64,000 bases of DNA from Sthenelais limicola (GCA_942159475.1 OW804096.1:44949744-45013743), one strand, 5' to 3'. Counted from the first letter of the stretch, positions 11,389 through 21,006 are shown. Made by a program: numbers and translations. The notes: generated from the letters alone by a model not told the origin.

Positions 11389-14163
11389 CTATTCTGTAGT
11401 TATTACCGTAGGGGTAGCGATTAGGGTTTTTAGTAAGTCGTTCACTAAGGATTCGGTTGTGCTCTGAGGTTGTGTTTCTGCTATTGGATTTTCTTCCATG
11501 TCTTTGTCCTCTTTTGTTTTCTCCCGTATGGTGATCGGTGGGGAGTTTGGTGTTGACATAACTAGTCTTTTGGTTATTGTTTCGTCCTTGAGGGCTGGGA
11601 TAATATTGAAGAAAGCTCTATAGGGCAAGTTCAGTTCAGTTGGTAAATAAAATTCCTGGTCCTCTCCGTTTGTTTTTAGTGTTAGCGGTCCTGACCAGCC
11701 GAACTTGGCCTTTGGCACTGGGAAGGTGTGCGCCTCTATCTGTAGTAATCGAGGGGCACTCACAGGCGTGATTTCATCCAGCTCATAGGGTAGGTCCAGA
11801 AGGGTAAAACAATAGTGGCTGGACCCGTATAATTTGAGGACAATCTTTGGTGTGGTGCGTCTATCTTTAGACAAGATTCCTACCTTCTTTTTACACCAGG
11901 TGTATATTTTGATTAATATTTTAATTGTTGCGTAAGACACAAAGATTACTAGAGCGATGGTAAATAGGTTTGTATTTTCTTCCTGGTTGAGCAGTTTGAA
12001 ATATGCAGGTTTTCCTGGTCTATGGGGAATCGCTGCTGGTTCATGTTTTATGTGAGTTATATTCCTTTTTACTAGTGCATCTTCTATATCTGTTATGTAT
12101 CTATAGGCAGATGCTGTCCTAGCGAAGGCTATCATGGGTGCTGCTCTGTTTGCTCTACATAAGTTATAAATTGATACTATTGTTGCCATTATTGATAGAA
12201 TTGGAGTGATATATGCCCAAGCCTGATGATTCATTATTTTGCTCATAAGGGAATCATCCTGTATTACCGGTTGTAGATTTGGTATTTTTAGCTCCGTGGC
12301 GTTTTTAAGTAACGCGTCTGCGAATGGGAGCAGATCCATTTTAGATAGTGTGTCTAATCTGGGTGAGTTCTTTAATTTTGATAGGAAAATACTTAGATTT
12401 GGGGGATTGAAACGTATTGGGGCATGCCTGACACTGCTTGCTGTTATCAGCTCCGTGTTGATGTCCATAGCTCTTAAGAAAGGCAAGTTAGACGTATGAA
12501 GAGTATAGTGGAACGAGTCTGAAGTGTTACACGGTAATCGTGAGTTTGGTATAGCTATATCTTCTACGGTTGCTGTACAGAAGCATGGGATTCCCAATAT
12601 AAAGGAGGCCCTAGCTCTGTGTCTCCTGGCCGTTTCCCCATGGCAAATGATCGTGTAAAATTCCTGGTTAGTTGTTATTAGATACTCGTCTTTGCTGATT
12701 GCTATGGCGTTTGTTTCTGGGCTCGCTAGGGGCTGGATAGAGAAGATGCATTTTGCGTTAATATTTTTCGTGTCGTCTAGAAAAATACTTACTAGACATG
12801 ATGGTGACGACGAGTGTATACGCGGGGCTGTCCTTTGACATATTCTAATTGCCTCCCCTTGGCACGCATGTAAATCTCTTCCAGTCATTTCCAGAAATAT
12901 CCTTTTATCCCTAGATACTGCTAGGAATTCAACTTTCGTATTTAAGGTGGTTGTACCTATGGTGGGAGTACTGTTGGTGTTTACTGGTACTGGAATTATT
13001 ATTGCTTGGTAGATATCGAACAGAGCCTCAGTGGATGAGATTATTATAGGTATATGTATATATAGGTGTTTGTTAGAGTATAAGAAAACCGACAGTTTCT
13101 GAGAAAAATAATAGTCGATGTCAGTTACCGCTACTCTGGAGCCTGGAGATGCTAATTTAAGTTGCAAGTCGATCTTGGTCATGTACATTGCAAATTCCTT
13201 AGGGTCTACTATATCAGGGGTGAGTATCCCTGTGGCCAAAAGTCTTAAAGAGTTTGAAACGGATTGTAGGGATAATAGAAAATGCAGTTTGTTGGTTAAT
13301 GTGGAGATAGCCTCCATTAGTACTGCGAGTTGGGATCGTTCGTTTGCAGCATTTGCGTCGATCTGACCCAACCGAATAGTAAAGTTTTTGTCCCATCCGT
13401 CTAAGGTACTGGCCATATTATCTAGCGCTCCGTTCATTAATGATTGTTCTGATATATACATATTTCTAAAAGAGTTTTGCTGGTTTATTACCTTCTTGAG
13501 CAGTTTGGCTGTTTGGATATCTTGGCCTGCAAAGTTTTGAAGAACTATATCGATGTTGTACATGGTTCCTATGATATTATTAATATCATCCATTGTAGCT
13601 AGGCCAAAAATTCCTTTGAATAAGCCACTCAAGAATCCTAGGGGCGCGGCTCTCTTGTTTCTCGCCGCTTCCTGGGATATTGGATTTGATAAAAACAACT
13701 TAATTGAATCCATAGTTCCAGACGTCTGTGTGTCTATTTCCCTGATCATTGAATCTATAGTTTCCGCTTGTTTACACAGTGTCATGGATAAATCTTCAGA
13801 ATATACCGTGTGGTAGGTTAAATCCTGTATCTCTTGTTTGTAAGAGATAGATTTCCTCGGCAGTGGGGGTATATTATATGGGACTGCGAGTATTAGTTCC
13901 GTGGTGTCATGTCCATTGACGATGGGCGCTGGTAAAGGTTCAAATAATAGGCCTACGTTTTGCCTTAGTGTAGGTTTTGCTGCCCCCGACAGATGGATCA
14001 TCAGGTATATATACCACGGGAGGAGTTGTATCCTAAAAACAATTGTTCCTGATATAATACGAGTATGTAACATGAATTGCAAATATAATACTAAGCTAGG
14101 AGAGCGTTGACTCTCAACCCAAATGTGTGGGTAAAATTGCATACAAAATAGATTATTATGCAT
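11389..14163 (-). CDS. env: Envelope glycoprotein (Env), errantivirus/baculovirus-F-like
   Basis: A 924-codon intact frame, third gene of the element and in a different frame from pol. The first Met may not be the real start: a hydrophobic signal-like segment lies at about residues 44-62, and env of such elements is usually made from a spliced RNA. A furin-type site RNKR (168-171) is followed by a glycine-rich hydrophobic fusion-like segment (172-192). Next come a helical, coiled-coil-like region (about 195-310) and eight cysteines at 434, 442, 456, 472, 507, 527, 529 and 545. Two hydrophobic membrane segments lie at 648-669 and 733-756. A tail of about 165 residues follows, of mixed composition rather than a short cytoplasmic stub. 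N-glycosylation sequons occur (for example NAT at 621). The cleavage site plus adjacent LFxGIFG-like segment is typical of baculovirus F and Gypsy Env proteins; membership is inferred from that layout. Confidence 0.85.
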   Translation of the reverse strand: MHNNLFCMQFYPHIWVESQRSPSLVLYLQFMLHTRIISGTIVFRIQLLPWYIYLMIHLSGAAKPTLRQNVGLLFEPLPAPIVNGHDTTELILAVPYNIPPLPRKSISYKQEIQDLTYHTVYSEDLSMTLCKQAETIDSMIREIDTQTSGTMDSIKLFLSNPISQEAARNKRAAPLGFLSGLFKGIFGLATMDDINNIIGTMYNIDIVLQNFAGQDIQTAKLLKKVINQQNSFRNMYISEQSLMNGALDNMASTLDGWDKNFTIRLGQIDANAANERSQLAVLMEAISTLTNKLHFLLSLQSVSNSLRLLATGILTPDIVDPKEFAMYMTKIDLQLKLASPGSRVAVTDIDYYFSQKLSVFLYSNKHLYIHIPIIISSTEALFDIYQAIIIPVPVNTNSTPTIGTTTLNTKVEFLAVSRDKRIFLEMTGRDLHACQGEAIRICQRTAPRIHSSSPSCLVSIFLDDTKNINAKCIFSIQPLASPETNAIAISKDEYLITTNQEFYTIICHGETARRHRARASFILGIPCFCTATVEDIAIPNSRLPCNTSDSFHYTLHTSNLPFLRAMDINTELITASSVRHAPIRFNPPNLSIFLSKLKNSPRLDTLSKMDLLPFADALLKNATELKIPNLQPVIQDDSLMSKIMNHQAWAYITPILSIMATIVSIYNLCRANRAAPMIAFARTASAYRYITDIEDALVKRNITHIKHEPAAIPHRPGKPAYFKLLNQEENTNLFTIALVIFVSYATIKILIKIYTWCKKKVGILSKDRRTTPKIVLKLYGSSHYCFTLLDLPYELDEITPVSAPRLLQIEAHTFPVPKAKFGWSGPLTLKTNGEDQEFYLPTELNLPYRAFFNIIPALKDETITKRLVMSTPNSPPITIREKTKEDKDMEENPIAETQPQSTTESLVNDLLKTLIATPTVITTE

Positions 14164-14676
14164 GTAAAATGTATCATCTCTAGATGATAAAATTATTTAT
14201 ATATATAATATATATATATGTATATCAACAATAGTCAGATAATTACCTCGCCATAGCGTAGTGTCTTGCCTATAGACTTATAGTCGGCAAATTGCTTAGT
14301 TTTGCTTTCACCTGGACGCGATGTTGTTCTATTGTAGGGTAGGAAGGAAGTGACTATCCAGCTTCTAAGACGTGTCGCTTATATGATGGCGACCAGTTGG
14401 TTGGCTAGGCCACTGTATTCATATTTGAAATAGCCGTCAAGGAGCTTGGATAAGGATGTGTATTCGTTAATTCTATGGGTGTGATTAAGCGTTAGTGTCA
14501 CAGCGGCTCGCCAGCAAGTCCGCTGAACCCACATGTTTGTCGCGACAGTAACACATGGTCGGCTTTGTCACTTTATCTATTGTTTCCTATGTCAGTTGTC
14601 GCTCTGGATAAGCTTCCAGCATTGCGTATTAAGATAATTGTGGGTGGGGATTGGCGTCTCTTGTGATAGCTTACTT
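14164..14676 (-). other. pol-env intergenic part of the element
   Basis: About 510 bases with no supported gene between the small overlapping frame and env. A splice acceptor for an env mRNA would be expected here, but I could not single one out. Confidence 0.5.
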
Positions 14677-14964
14677 TTAGGTTGCAATTGCTTGTCTATG
14701 GCATGCTTTTTGGTCTGGCTTTAATCTGCTATGTTTTGATAGAACAAAGGGGGTAATGCTGTGAAGGAGTTCCGACCGTCTATGCTTGTTTAAATAAAGC
14801 TTAGGGATAATAATTTGACGGGCCGGTTGGGGACTGTAATCCTCCTTTGTATTCTTAATTAGGATTTTCTCTTGAGCTTTGAATGACTGGGACGAGGGGA
14901 AATCGTCGCGTCTGTCTTTAGAAGCTGCTCTTTTGGAGAAATTTTTCCTTTTGTCTTGTTCCAA
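14677..14964 (-). CDS. Small basic ORF overlapping the 3' end of pol
   Basis: A 95-codon frame in the -1 phase relative to pol, overlapping the last 106 bases of pol and extending 182 bases beyond it. The product is rich in Lys, Arg and Ser and has no recognised domain. It could be an accessory protein, a frameshifted pol extension, or a chance frame. No canonical slippery heptamer was seen in the overlap, so a chance frame is as likely as not. Confidence 0.25.
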   Translation of the reverse strand: MEQDKRKNFSKRAASKDRRDDFPSSQSFKAQEKILIKNTKEDYSPQPARQIIIPKLYLNKHRRSELLHSITPFVLSKHSRLKPDQKACHRQAIAT

Positions 14965-17900
14965 AGCTTTTTCTGCTTTGGAGGCAGGCTTTTAATTAAA
15001 CGTTCCGCAAAGGGATTTTCCTGTATGTCTTGGACTCGTTTAAGCCTGTCTACGTGGTATGGTCTTTTGAAAAGTTTGTTAGTGTGTATATCCTTTAAAA
15101 CAACTGATGTTGGGGAAGTGAATTTGCACACTATATGTGGTCCTTGAAACGTTTGTTGAAGTTTCTTAGAAGTATGTTTGACCAATAAACTTGGCACCAA
15201 TATGTAGACTAGGTCGCCTACTGAAATATTGGTGTATTTCGCTGTGCGATCATGTTGGTATTTCATTTTTAGTTTCTGGGATTTCTGTCTGGACAACAGA
15301 TTCTCATTAGCGATAGTTTGTGCTATAATTGAGTCTGTCACATTTTGGATGATATTTGTGGTATCTTTATCCAATTTCAATGAGGAGTCCAGAATGGTTG
15401 CTGGGTGGCGCCCATAGATTATGTAGTATGGGCTGTAGCCGGTTGTCTGATTGACAGAGGTGTTTAGGGAATAGGTGATGTGCTGTAGGTACAAATTCCA
15501 GCGATTTTGTTGTTCCATGCTATAAGCTCTTAAAGCTGTATTAAAGCAGGAGTTGTACCGTTCGACTAGGCCGTTTGATTTGGGCCTAAAGGGGCTGGAA
15601 AAGATCTGTTTAATCCCATATTTAGCACATCCCTCCTTGAATATCTTACCCGTATATGAGGTCCCATTGTCTGATTGGATAGTTTCTGGTATCCCATGTT
15701 TACATATCAGATTTTGGATCACTCCTGAAATTGCACTGTCGGCATCGATATTCTTTGTGGGGAAGGTTATTGCGAATCTGGAATGAAAGTCTAATATACA
15801 GTGTATATATTTGTAACCTTCCTTTGTTTCTGGTAGGGGCCCAATTGCATCTATGCATACTTGTTGAAAAGGACGCGTCGCTGGGTCTCTTATAGTCATA
15901 GGGGATTTTTGGGTCTTCTTCATCTTTTTAGATTTGAGACAGATATTACAGGTATTGACATAGTTTTTGATGTCCCTGTTCATGAATCTCCAATATACTT
16001 TTGGCAACATGGCTGATATCATTTTAGATTGTCCTATGTGCCCCGAGATTGGGTCATCGTGGAACATATATAATATGTTTTCCACCCAATCCTCCGGTAT
16101 GACTATTTGTAGGGTCAATTGTCCATACTTTTTCCACATTTCCAGGGAAAAGTGCATCAGTATATCATCAATAACCAGAAAATGTCTGTTATTATTTAGC
16201 ACAAAGTTTGAGATTTTGTCATCTTCTGGTAGTATCTCCTTTTCAAGATATTGCATCATAGCGTCAATGTATGGAGTTCGTGCCTGCTCTCTTTTTAAAT
16301 TGGTTAGAGAGAATACATTTTCAGGCATTTTAGAGAGTATTTCCTCCATATCATTTAATTCCCTTGTTGCTTGCGCTTTTAATTCCGCTGAGTTATTTGG
16401 ATATAACTTTGCTTTTTCTTTTGAGCGGGTAGTTGCGCAAATGCGTGGGATTGGATTATTTATTTCCCTTTCTGTTCGGTCGGTTTCAGAAAATGTATTT
16501 CCTGAATTTTGGGGAAGTTCTTCTGGCTTGCTGTTATGGCCAGAGGGAGTCAGTTCGGTATGATAGGAAATTGGCTTAGGCGTGGTTATAGATCTTTCAT
16601 CCCACCCATTAGCCTTATCATTTATGACGTTCCCTCCCTGAAAATCAGGTGCAGCCGTCATAGAACATTTTTGCTTGTCCCCTTCCAGACCAAAGGAGAC
16701 TAGGTCCTCTTCTTGATCTGGGAACAAACGTTGTCTTCCAGGTATTATGGTAACTGTTTGTTTGTTTTCGGCTGGATTTGTAAATCCAACTGAGGGTCTA
16801 GTTTGGTATAAGGGGTGATTATTTGGGTATTTCCATCTGGGTAATTTCAGATGGATGTTTGAACTTAAAATCGGGTTGTAATTATTTTCAGGATTGTCTT
16901 GAATCCATGACAGCTCACAATCACAGTAGTAGTGGTGAGTACTGTCTGATTTTAAAATCGATTTCTTTGGTTGATTTTGATTTATTATTTTGACTGGTGG
17001 ATCTGTTTGATCGAAGGATAGTTCCTTTTGTTTTGAGTCAAAATTTACACGCGTGGCTACACGGATTCTTTTAGGTTTTGGGGGCGGTTCTGTCATGGGT
17101 TTTTCCTCCTTGTATTCTCTTCGAGATAAAATGTCTGGGGCTATGTTTTTCTTACCTTTCACGTGTTCGATTTTGAATGAGAACTGTTGGATCTCTAATG
17201 CCCATCTAGCCATTCTATTCTTGTTTTGTTTACTCGTGAGTAGGGGAATTAGCGCCGCATGATCAGTGTATAACTTGAACTCTTTGCCCTCCAAATAGTG
17301 CCTAAAGTGTAGTATGGAATAGACTACTGCTAAAGCCTCGCGTTCTGTTGTGTTATAATTTGTTTCGTGTTTCCTTAGGCACCTGCCTGCGAAGGCCACT
17401 GGTCTTAAAATACCTGCATCATCAACTTGACTTAGGACAGATCCCACCGAAATTGAGCTCGCGTCTGTTGCAAGAATAAATTGCTTGTCAAAGTTTGGGA
17501 AATGCAGTAGGGCATCTTCGCATATAGCCTGTTTCATAGTATTGAAAGCGTTCTCGCAAGACTTGTCCCAGTTAAATTTTGAGCCAGCTTTTGTTAGAGC
17601 ATACAAAGGTTTAATTATTGTGCTAAAGTTCTTTATAAATCGTTTGAAAAACTGGCATAATCCGTTGAAGGATCGAACTTGGGATACTGTCTTGGGTCTT
17701 GGGAAACTTTGAAGTGCTTCGATCTTTGATGGGCAGGGCTGTATCCCTTGTGGGGTGACAACCATGCCTAGGAAATTTATTCTATCGAGGAAAAATTCGC
17801 ATTTTGATCGCTTGAGTTTTAGTCTCCCTTCCCTTAAAGCTTGGAAGACGTTTCCCAAGTCTCTGAAATGGTCCTCCTGTGTTTTTGATAGAATCAAAAG

Positions 17901-19343
17901 ATCGTCTAGATATGGGATCGCGCATTTGTACTTTAACTTGTTTAGTATCATAGTTACTAGCGCACAGAAAGCCTGCGGGGAAGTTTTTAATCCCATTGGT
18001 AGCACTTTATATCGGTATTTCTTGCTATAGCTGCAGAAGGCTGTATAGTCTCTTGAATTTTCGTGTAGTGGAATTTGGAAAAAGCCTTGTTGGGCATCAA
18101 GTTTGGAAAATATGGTGGGTCTTAAATCCCCTACATATTCTAATGACTCGTCCGCCCTTGGAGAGATTAGGGCCTGATTTATGAGATTTGAATTTAGATA
18201 TCTAAAGTCTGTAACGAGCCTATGTCCACCGCTTGATTTTTGCACCATAAAAGACCTACTGGACCATGGTCCAGTCTTTGTCTCTTCTATTATTCCTTGC
18301 TCCTCCAGTTTCTCACATACTTCATCGAATTTCTGCGCTTTCTCAAGTGTGGTGCGGAAAGGCAGCATGTGGCAAGGATTTGTGTTAGGTTTTACATGGA
18401 GTGCGTGCTCATATAGATTGGTCGTACCTAGCACTTTCTCTGAACCTACAAATATATCCTCGTATTTTGACAATAGTGAGTTTAATCTCAATTTCCCTGA
18501 ATCATCCAATACATTCTTTGGTTGGATATTTGGAGTTGAATCGACATATACACTGGAGAACTCGTTGATTTCTATATCAGAGTCTGCGTCTGAATCTGAG
18601 TGATTATCGTAGTATGATTCTTGTAGGGACGAGATTGAAGATGTGTCAGAAGCAACGCTTGACTGATCAGTATTTATAGCATCTATAGTTGTTTGCAATT
18701 CCTGTGGCACCTCAGAGATTTCCCCTGTTTTAACCTTAGTGAATAGACCTAGAATTTGACCTTTGTGTATGCGATAAGTAGATGCTGCTGTATTAAGAAT
18801 AACCACCGGGTGTCTGTTTTTGTCATTAGGTTTTACCACACTTCTCTGTACTAAGAAGGGGACAGACACTTTCCTTAGCATATTATCAACAATACCTTCG
18901 TCTTCTATATCATTTATACACGTTATTTCACCTGTTAAAGCAATCTCTGAATATGGTGGAATTGTAATTGATCTGACGGCTCTCACCGGCATGTTCTCGG
19001 GAGATGGATCATCGTCAAATCTAATATGTGCTTTGAATTTACGGAAGAAATCTACACCTAAAATAATAGGGCGATTTAGATTGTTCATTACCGCGAATTG
19101 ATGGGAGAATTTCTTACCCTGAATGGTGAATTCTAAGGTGGCTAACTTTCTGACATGTACTAGTCCGCCATCGGCGACATATATTTTCCAAGCTATACGC
19201 TTGACCTTTACAATACCTCTCTGTGCACATTGCATATACATTTTATAATTGATAGCTGAGACAGTGGCTCCAGTATCTACAAGAGCTTGGAATATCATAA
19301 TTGTACCCAATGACACGTATACAGCCGTCTTCAATTTTTGCAT
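14859..19343 (-). CDS. pol: Pol polyprotein: protease, reverse transcriptase, RNase H, integrase
   Basis: A 1,494-codon intact frame. The aspartic protease has LVDTGA at residues 21-26. Reverse transcriptase spans about 300-540, with the YLDD catalytic motif at 478-481. RNase H follows with D627, E668, D694 and D737. A long low-complexity linker (about 745-1000) separates it from integrase. Integrase has the HHCC zinc site H1096/H1103/C1133/C1136 and the catalytic triad D1166, D1226, E1262, with 35 residues between the last two. A GPY/F-like module follows near 1390; no chromodomain was seen. The listed Met sits immediately after an in-frame TAA (TAAATG), so Pol is probably made by ribosomal frame change from the linker frame rather than by initiation here. 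It lies in the same frame as gag. No inactivating change was seen. Confidence 0.95.
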   Translation of the reverse strand: MQKLKTAVYVSLGTIMIFQALVDTGATVSAINYKMYMQCAQRGIVKVKRIAWKIYVADGGLVHVRKLATLEFTIQGKKFSHQFAVMNNLNRPIILGVDFFRKFKAHIRFDDDPSPENMPVRAVRSITIPPYSEIALTGEITCINDIEDEGIVDNMLRKVSVPFLVQRSVVKPNDKNRHPVVILNTAASTYRIHKGQILGLFTKVKTGEISEVPQELQTTIDAINTDQSSVASDTSSISSLQESYYDNHSDSDADSDIEINEFSSVYVDSTPNIQPKNVLDDSGKLRLNSLLSKYEDIFVGSEKVLGTTNLYEHALHVKPNTNPCHMLPFRTTLEKAQKFDEVCEKLEEQGIIEETKTGPWSSRSFMVQKSSGGHRLVTDFRYLNSNLINQALISPRADESLEYVGDLRPTIFSKLDAQQGFFQIPLHENSRDYTAFCSYSKKYRYKVLPMGLKTSPQAFCALVTMILNKLKYKCAIPYLDDLLILSKTQEDHFRDLGNVFQALREGRLKLKRSKCEFFLDRINFLGMVVTPQGIQPCPSKIEALQSFPRPKTVSQVRSFNGLCQFFKRFIKNFSTIIKPLYALTKAGSKFNWDKSCENAFNTMKQAICEDALLHFPNFDKQFILATDASSISVGSVLSQVDDAGILRPVAFAGRCLRKHETNYNTTEREALAVVYSILHFRHYLEGKEFKLYTDHAALIPLLTSKQNKNRMARWALEIQQFSFKIEHVKGKKNIAPDILSRREYKEEKPMTEPPPKPKRIRVATRVNFDSKQKELSFDQTDPPVKIINQNQPKKSILKSDSTHHYYCDCELSWIQDNPENNYNPILSSNIHLKLPRWKYPNNHPLYQTRPSVGFTNPAENKQTVTIIPGRQRLFPDQEEDLVSFGLEGDKQKCSMTAAPDFQGGNVINDKANGWDERSITTPKPISYHTELTPSGHNSKPEELPQNSGNTFSETDRTEREINNPIPRICATTRSKEKAKLYPNNSAELKAQATRELNDMEEILSKMPENVFSLTNLKREQARTPYIDAMMQYLEKEILPEDDKISNFVLNNNRHFLVIDDILMHFSLEMWKKYGQLTLQIVIPEDWVENILYMFHDDPISGHIGQSKMISAMLPKVYWRFMNRDIKNYVNTCNICLKSKKMKKTQKSPMTIRDPATRPFQQVCIDAIGPLPETKEGYKYIHCILDFHSRFAITFPTKNIDADSAISGVIQNLICKHGIPETIQSDNGTSYTGKIFKEGCAKYGIKQIFSSPFRPKSNGLVERYNSCFNTALRAYSMEQQNRWNLYLQHITYSLNTSVNQTTGYSPYYIIYGRHPATILDSSLKLDKDTTNIIQNVTDSIIAQTIANENLLSRQKSQKLKMKYQHDRTAKYTNISVGDLVYILVPSLLVKHTSKKLQQTFQGPHIVCKFTSPTSVVLKDIHTNKLFKRPYHVDRLKRVQDIQENPFAERLIKSLPPKQKKLWNKTKGKISPKEQLLKTDATISPRPSHSKLKRKS

Positions 19344-19562
19344 TTATGGGAATTGCCTTACCTGTCTCTCCGTTGTGCTTGAGGGTTATTGTAGCCCGGT
19401 CGTCGATGCGTTTTCCAGTGTCAGTTGTCAGTATTTCCTCCCTATAGGATTTCTCCTCATAGTTCATATTTTCAAAATCATAGTCCTGTCGTTCCTTGTT
19501 TGTCACCATATTATTCTTGTTTTCCTGCCCGAGGGAAATTTGGTTTCCAGTACGTGTTGGCC
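19243..19562 (-). CDS. Frameshifted linker between Gag and protease
   Basis: This is the only frame open across the gag-pol gap; gag's frame has TAG at 19563-19565, a TGA about 60 bases later and TAA before the pol Met. The linker frame is -1 relative to gag and is open from within gag's last codons to a stop near 19243, overlapping pol by 101 bases. The product is hydrophilic and acidic/basic mixed, with no recognised domain, and would lead to the N-terminus of the protease. To reach the DTG protease motif, translation must move +1 into the pol frame. A run of five A on the element's strand (19335-19339) permits a lysine tRNA to re-pair after +1 slippage. The start given is the base after the gag stop, not an initiation codon. 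Confidence 0.6.
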
Positions 19563-20873
19563 CTAATACGTCTGGTTTTGACCGTTTCCCTGGTTCCTTT
19601 GGCGGAGGAATTCTTGAAATTCTTTTAGGAGATGGTCATCCGATCCTCCTAAGTGGGATTGCTGCCGTTGCTGTTGTTGGTAACCATTGTTGAATCCTTG
19701 ATTCCAGGGTTGGTTTCCTTGCCAACTTTGGTTGTCCTGCCAGTTTTGGTTACCATTCCATTGCTGGTCATTTCCCTGGTTGTCGTTCCAGTTTTGGTTA
19801 TTTTGCCAATTTTGGTTACCTCGGCCTTTTCCTCTCCATCCTCCACGTCCCTTTTTGCCGTTCCATCTGCCTCGGCCTTTTCCTCGGCCTCGGCCGCCTT
19901 GGTGACCTCCCTGTTGGCCGCCTTGGTGACCACCTTGGTCGCTTCCCATGTGTTGGACGGCCTCTGTCGCCTCGACTTTTGGCTCCTGTTCCCTTGCTTT
20001 TGTGAGGGAATCTATTTTCTCGTGGAGGGATTTTAATTCTTCCTGGTGGGCTTTTGTTAAGTCCTGGCATGATTTTGCTACCAAGACTGAAAGTTCTTTG
20101 GCATCGATGGCTGGGTGAGCAGAAATTTTATCACCAGCCTCGGCCATTTTTGCCCACTTCACAGCTGCGTCGAAGGTTATAGGATTTTGGGCCATTACTA
20201 TACTTGCATATCCTGGTTTCAGTCCTTCTACTAATTTCTCGATAGAACCGTCCTCATTTAACCCTCTGGCTGTGGTGATATCTCTTAAGTATAAAGCATA
20301 GTCTTCTACCTTTTCGTTCACACTTTGTTTTCTCAGTTTGCTTATCCTGAGATTCCTTTCGTCCGGGGTAAAGTACGCGATCATGGCCTGGGAAATTAAC
20401 CGATAGTTATTTCTATCGTTTCCCGGAGTTCTTACATATCGGTCAAACCACTGTCGCGCCTTTCCATCCAGATAGGTAGATAAATAACGGGGTAAAGCAT
20501 TTGGATCCATTTGGTATGCTTGATTGATGTAATGTACGTATTCCTGGAGAAATTGTGTAGTTGTTACCGTGAGCGTTGGCTTGCTGAAGATGTCTGGCCG
20601 CCGGAGGTTTGGGTCCTGGGCGCGCATTGCCACCAAAGCTTGGGCAAGCTGCGCGTTCGCCTCTGGAGGTGGAGGTGCGGCTTCTTCCCTTGCCGGCAAT
20701 GCATCCCGTACTGCTTGGGCGATGTGCTGGGCAATTGGTCCCTCCTGGTTGGCTATATTCTGCTCGATTAACTGATTTAGCCGATTCCTAACCTCCTGCA
20801 TCTGTGCTTCGTCCATTATGGGTGGATTTGGATTTAGCTCTTGGACTGCCTCATCTAGCTGGACTTCAGCCAA
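19563..20873 (-). CDS. gag: Gag capsid/nucleocapsid protein
   Basis: A 436-codon frame at the 5' end of the element. A proline-rich stretch (about 61-75) is followed by a Ty3/Gypsy-type capsid region (about 95-245) with conserved-looking aromatic/helical pieces such as LDGKARQWFDRYV (135-147) and an MIAYFTP segment. A charged helix follows (about 255-300). The C-terminus has no CCHC zinc knuckle. It has instead an RGG/GRG-rich basic block (about 327-353), then an Asn/Gln/Trp-rich tail of repeated QNW/NW units (353-392) and a Q-rich end. This tail probably does the RNA-binding job of nucleocapsid; that is inference. The stop is amber TAG at 19563-19565, preceded by a slippery heptamer. Confidence 0.9.
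   Translation of the reverse strand: MAEVQLDEAVQELNPNPPIMDEAQMQEVRNRLNQLIEQNIANQEGPIAQHIAQAVRDALPAREEAAPPPPEANAQLAQALVAMRAQDPNLRRPDIFSKPTLTVTTTQFLQEYVHYINQAYQMDPNALPRYLSTYLDGKARQWFDRYVRTPGNDRNNYRLISQAMIAYFTPDERNLRISKLRKQSVNEKVEDYALYLRDITTARGLNEDGSIEKLVEGLKPGYASIVMAQNPITFDAAVKWAKMAEAGDKISAHPAIDAKELSVLVAKSCQDLTKAHQEELKSLHEKIDSLTKAREQEPKVEATEAVQHMGSDQGGHQGGQQGGHQGGRGRGKGRGRWNGKKGRGGWRGKGRGNQNWQNNQNWNDNQGNDQQWNGNQNWQDNQSWQGNQPWNQGFNNGYQQQQRQQSHLGGSDDHLLKEFQEFLRQRNQGNGQNQTY
19584..19590 (-). promoter_or_regulatory. -1 ribosomal frameshift site GGGAAAC at end of gag
   Basis: On the element's strand G GGA AAC sits six codons before the gag stop, with the phase X XXY YYZ exactly in register with the gag frame. 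GGGAAAC is an established -1 slippery heptamer, used for example at the gag-pro junction of Mason-Pfizer-type retroviruses. Slipping here enters the only open frame through the linker. The downstream stimulatory structure was not computed. Confidence 0.7.
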
Positions 20874-21006
20874 TACGTTCTGATCTGGTTGTACTGGTCG
20901 TCTTCTAGTGTAAGCTCGTACCTTTGGGGGATGCTTGACGACAATTCTCTTTCTCAGGTTTATAGTGAGGTCCTCCAGCTTCAGCTTATTTGGTTCTTAC
21001 ACCATT
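20874..21006 (-). other. Element 5' leader
   Basis: 133 bases between the 5' LTR and the gag ATG, holding the primer-binding site at its start. A packaging signal would be expected here but is not recognisable by eye. Confidence 0.7.
20987..21004 (-). other. Primer-binding site candidate
   Basis: On the element's strand, two bases after the 5' LTR end, the sequence TGGTGTAAGAACCAAATA begins with the TGG that pairs with the CCA tail of a tRNA. The priming tRNA could not be identified without a tRNA set from this species. Confidence 0.6.

Noticed and set aside
15967..16563. 198-codon plus-strand frame inside the retroelement
   Set aside because: It is the antisense shadow of pol; Cys/Ser-rich composition follows from the complementary codons.
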